Of a stretch of DNA of 7,170 nt, positions 4,980-7,170 are shown piece after piece (position 1 is the stretch's first letter; the number at the start of each line of letters is the position of its first letter). The translations under genes and the position numbers were made by a program. Where the stretch lies: NCBI GenBank assembly GCA_023423215.1, contig JAFAFZ010000585.1, forward strand, positions 1 through 7,170, in the 5' to 3' direction. The notes below the pieces were generated by a model. It had not been told where the DNA came from, did not search any database, and saw only the letters and a list, made by a program, of their open reading frames with translations. Source of the stretch: Actinomycetes bacterium. Its GTDB lineage: Bacteria; Actinomycetota; Acidimicrobiia; Acidimicrobiales; Microtrichaceae.

Positions 4980-6416
4980 ATGGACGCCGACCGCACCATC
5001 GACCTCGCGGGGCCCCGCCGGGACCCCGGCTCCCGCATCCCTCCCGCGACGAGCCGCATCACCGTGCTGCTCGCGGACGACAACCTCCTTGTGCGCGAGG
5101 GCGTCCGTGCGCTGCTGGCGTTGCAGGACGACCTGGAGGTCGTCGCCGCGGTGGCCGACTACGACGAGCTCGTGGCCGCCGCCGACGAGCTCGAGCCGCA
5201 GGTCCTGGTGACCGACATCCGCATGCCCCCGACGTTCCAGTCCGAGGGCATCGAAGCCGCCCGCTGGATCCGGCGGCGCCACCCCGGCACCGGCGTCGTG
5301 GTCCTGTCGCAGTACGACGACCCGGAGTACGCGATCGGCCTGCTGCACGAGGGCGCCGCAGGCTCCGCCTACCTGTTGAAGGAGCGGGTCGCCGACGGTG
5401 ACCGTCTCGCCCGGGCGATCCGGGACGTCGCGTCCGGCGGCTCGATGCTCGACCCCGAGATCGTCTCGGCGCTCGTGGCGCCGGTGCGCGACGGCGGCCT
5501 GAACGCCCAGGAGGAGGAGCTGCTCCAGATGATCGCCGAGGGTCGGCCGACCAAGGCGATCGCCGTGGCACGCCGAACCACGCCGGAGGCGGTCAACGAC
5601 GCCGTGGAGGCCCTGTTCCTGACCCTGGCGAAGGACGCGTCCGCCGGCCGCCGAGGAGCCCTTCGCCGCCTGCGACTCCTCCAGCAGGCCATCGTCCAGC
5701 GCGAGGAGCAGGGCGAGACCCTGTCCCGGCTGCTGCCCGGTGGCCTGGCGGAGCGGCTGCGAGAGGATCCGGGAGCGATCGGCCGCACCGACCGGCTCAC
5801 CGTCACCGTGCTGATGTCCGACGTGCGGGGCTACTCCGGCATCGCCGAACGCACGGACCCGACGGTGCTGGCCGGGCAGCTCAACACGCACCGCCAGGAG
5901 ATGAACGCGGCGATCCTGGCGGAGGGCGGATGCGTCATGCAGTACGTCGGTGACGCGGTGATGGCGGTGTTCGGCGCGCCGCTGCCACAGGTCGACCACG
6001 CAGAACGGGCTGTGCGTGCCGCCGTCGCGATGCACGAGCGCCAGCGCCGGGTCGATGAGCGCTGGGCCGACGAGGGGCTGTCCCCGTTCGGCCTGGGCAT
6101 CGGCATCTCCACCGGAGAGGTCGCGGCCGCGATGCTCGGCAGTGCCGAACGCCTCGAGTACACCGTCGTCGGGGACACCGTGAACCTGGCCAGCCGGCTG
6201 CAGGACCTGGCACGCCCGGCCGGTCGCACGGTCCTGGCGGAGTCGACCTGGGATGCGGTCGCCACCAGCTGCGCTGCGCAGGGCTGGGAGGTCGAGCCCA
6301 TGGAGACGCAGCTGGTGAAGGGTCGTGACACACCCGTGCATCCCGTCCGGTTGGTACCGTCGGCCGCCGCGACGCCGGGAGCGGGCGACCCGGAGGAGGT
6401 CGTGATCCATGACTGA
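4980..6416 (+). CDS. response regulator with LuxR-like HTH and class III adenylate/guanylate cyclase
   Basis: This encodes 478 residues and is soluble, with no membrane helix. Residues about 26-150 are a receiver domain: acidic pair Asp33-Asp34, phospho-acceptor Asp79 (VTDIRMPP), Ser110 and Lys134 (YLLKERV). Residues about 172-217 resemble a NarL/LuxR helix-turn-helix but are degenerate. A linker of about 60 residues (including LRLLQQAIVQREEQGETLSRLLPGGLAERL) probably forms the signalling coiled coil. Residues about 272-458 are the cyclase: metal ligands Asp281 (LMSDVRGYS) and Asp325 (QYVGDAVMAVFG), and transition-state residues Asn402 and Arg406 (VVGDTVNLASRL). The usual base-specifying Lys is Gln321, paired with Thr395, so ATP or GTP preference is uncertain. 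The enzyme should make cAMP or cGMP in response to phosphorylation by a histidine kinase not encoded here. The ATG at 4980 is the last start before the receiver domain; no good Shine-Dalgarno precedes it. It diverges from the cyclic-nucleotide-binding gene and overlaps the ABC ATPase gene by 8 bases. Confidence 0.92.
   Translation: MDADRTIDLAGPRRDPGSRIPPATSRITVLLADDNLLVREGVRALLALQDDLEVVAAVADYDELVAAADELEPQVLVTDIRMPPTFQSEGIEAARWIRRRHPGTGVVVLSQYDDPEYAIGLLHEGAAGSAYLLKERVADGDRLARAIRDVASGGSMLDPEIVSALVAPVRDGGLNAQEEELLQMIAEGRPTKAIAVARRTTPEAVNDAVEALFLTLAKDASAGRRGALRRLRLLQQAIVQREEQGETLSRLLPGGLAERLREDPGAIGRTDRLTVTVLMSDVRGYSGIAERTDPTVLAGQLNTHRQEMNAAILAEGGCVMQYVGDAVMAVFGAPLPQVDHAERAVRAAVAMHERQRRVDERWADEGLSPFGLGIGISTGEVAAAMLGSAERLEYTVVGDTVNLASRLQDLARPAGRTVLAESTWDAVATSCAAQGWEVEPMETQLVKGRDTPVHPVRLVPSAAATPGAGDPEEVVIHD
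6392..6400 (+). promoter_or_regulatory. strong Shine-Dalgarno of the ABC ATPase gene, inside the cyclase 3' end
   Basis: GGAGGAGGT lies eight bases before the ATG at 6409. It is the best ribosome-binding site in the window. It decides the ABC start and implies efficient independent initiation on the shared message, even though the two genes overlap. Confidence 0.75.
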
Positions 6417-7170
6417 GCAGATCGAACGATCGTCCGACGCCGGCCGGGAGCTGACCATCCGGGGGCTCCGGCGCACCTTCGAGGCCGAGCTGGCCCCGGT
6501 CCGTGCGCTGCGCGGCGTCGACCTCGACGTCGCACGCGGCGAGTTCGTGGCCGTGATGGGGCCATCGGGCTGCGGCAAGTCCACGCTGCTCAACCTGGTC
6601 GCCGGCCTGGACGTCCCGGACGAAGGTGAGATCACGATCGCCGGAGAGCTCATCACGGGACGCGACGGCGACTGGTTGGCGCGCATGCGTCGCCGCCACA
6701 TCGGCATCGTCTTCCAGTTCTTCAACCTGCTCGACGGCATGACGGCGATGGAGAACGTGGTGCTGCCGGCAGTCGTCGGCGGCGGGATCTCCCGGCGAGC
6801 GGCCGAGGGACGAGCGCGCGACCTGCTGGACCTCCTGGGTCTCGCCGACCGCGCGGGCGAGGTGCCCGCCGTCCTGTCGGGCGGCCAGCGCCAACGTCTG
6901 GCGATCGCTCGGGCGCTCGCCAACGAACCGACGCTGCTGCTCGCCGACGAGCCGACGGGCTCGCTCGACTCCGAAGGCGGGCACGAGGTGCTCGAGCTCC
7001 TCCGTCGCCTCCACCTGGACGGCCAGACGATCATCATGGTGACCCACAGCGACGAGGTCGCCGCCGGCTCCGACCGGATCGTCCACCTGCGCGACGGGCG
7101 GATCGACTCCGTGACCGCGACGGCCGGAGCCACCGACCGTCCGGTCTCGGCTGCCGACGATGGATCACGA
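6409..7170 (+). CDS. ABC transporter ATP-binding protein, MacB/LolD/FtsE-like (runs off the right edge)
   Basis: The frame is open for 254 codons to the window end without a stop. All ABC ATPase motifs are intact: Walker A GPSGCGKST (51-59), Q-loop Gln103 (VFQFFNLL), signature LSGGQ (156-160), Walker B LLLADEP with Asp180 and Glu181, D-loop SLD (185-187) and H-loop His213 (VTHSDE). The FQFFNLL Q-loop and short length fit the MacB/LolD/SalX group. These work with FtsX-like permeases in export, lipoprotein release or peptide resistance, and do not import with a binding protein. The last 25 or so residues look like a non-conserved tail, so the protein is nearly complete. An ATG at 7160 in another frame could begin the expected permease, but too little is visible. 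It starts 8 bases before the cyclase stop, so it is in the same operon; substrate unknown. Confidence 0.92.
   Translation, partial: MTEQIERSSDAGRELTIRGLRRTFEAELAPVRALRGVDLDVARGEFVAVMGPSGCGKSTLLNLVAGLDVPDEGEITIAGELITGRDGDWLARMRRRHIGIVFQFFNLLDGMTAMENVVLPAVVGGGISRRAAEGRARDLLDLLGLADRAGEVPAVLSGGQRQRLAIARALANEPTLLLADEPTGSLDSEGGHEVLELLRRLHLDGQTIIMVTHSDEVAAGSDRIVHLRDGRIDSVTATAGATDRPVSAADDGSR

Noticed and set aside
3735..7133. Minus-strand open frame of more than 1100 codons running antisense through the cyclase and ABC genes
   Set aside because: Only its last 370 codons (from the ATG at 4847) have protein-like composition and a domain. The rest is antisense to clearly real plus-strand genes and is an artefact of high GC.
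1..7170. tRNA or rRNA genes, CRISPR arrays, insertion sequences, phage attachment sites
   Set aside because: I found no cloverleaf-like segment, regularly spaced repeats, transposase or integrase motifs, or target-site duplications.

Overview
This is a high-GC window (roughly 70% G+C by eye) with GC-rich third codon positions, GTG starts and genes that overlap by a few bases. It looks chromosomal and actinobacterial; Actinomycetia or Acidimicrobiia would fit, but I cannot place it more precisely. I see no rRNA, tRNA, CRISPR array, insertion sequence or phage gene. Many long open frames lie antisense to the real genes, as expected at this GC content, and I have left them out.

Layout. Positions 1-157 hold no gene, only two hairpins. 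From 158 to 4847 every gene is on the minus strand. Read in the direction of transcription (right to left) they are: a protein with an uncharacterised N-terminal region and a C-terminal cyclic-nucleotide-binding domain (3735-4847); an MBL-fold metallo-hydrolase (2803-3738, 4-base overlap with the gene before it); a DUF2975 four-helix membrane protein (2262-2741) with its small Xre/YozG-type regulator (2053-2262, 1-base overlap); a predicted lipoprotein or secreted beta-rich protein (967-2001); a 62-residue single-helix membrane protein (750-938); and a 143-residue four-helix membrane protein (158-589). A 132-bp divergent region (4848-4979) separates these from the plus-strand genes. Those are a response regulator fused to a LuxR-like helix-turn-helix and a class III nucleotide cyclase (4980-6416), and a MacB/LolD-type ABC ATPase (6409 to the right edge, open-ended).

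How the genes may work together. The core of the window is a divergent cluster that could make a cyclic nucleotide (cyclase under receiver control), sense it (cyclic-nucleotide-binding protein) and possibly break down a signal or product (metallo-hydrolase). The shared intergenic region carries an 11-bp perfect inverted repeat with arms 74 bp apart, plus a separate 16-bp palindrome at its exact midpoint. These are good candidates for joint control. The cyclase overlaps the ABC ATPase gene by 8 bases, so an efflux, lipoprotein-export or peptide-resistance type transporter may be co-expressed.

A second regulatory unit is the DUF2975/Xre pair. It has an AT-rich 21-bp imperfect palindrome over its likely -35 box and a -10 placed so that transcription would begin at or near the start codon, which suggests an autoregulated leaderless transcript. 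The remaining left-hand genes are ordinary small envelope proteins of unknown role.
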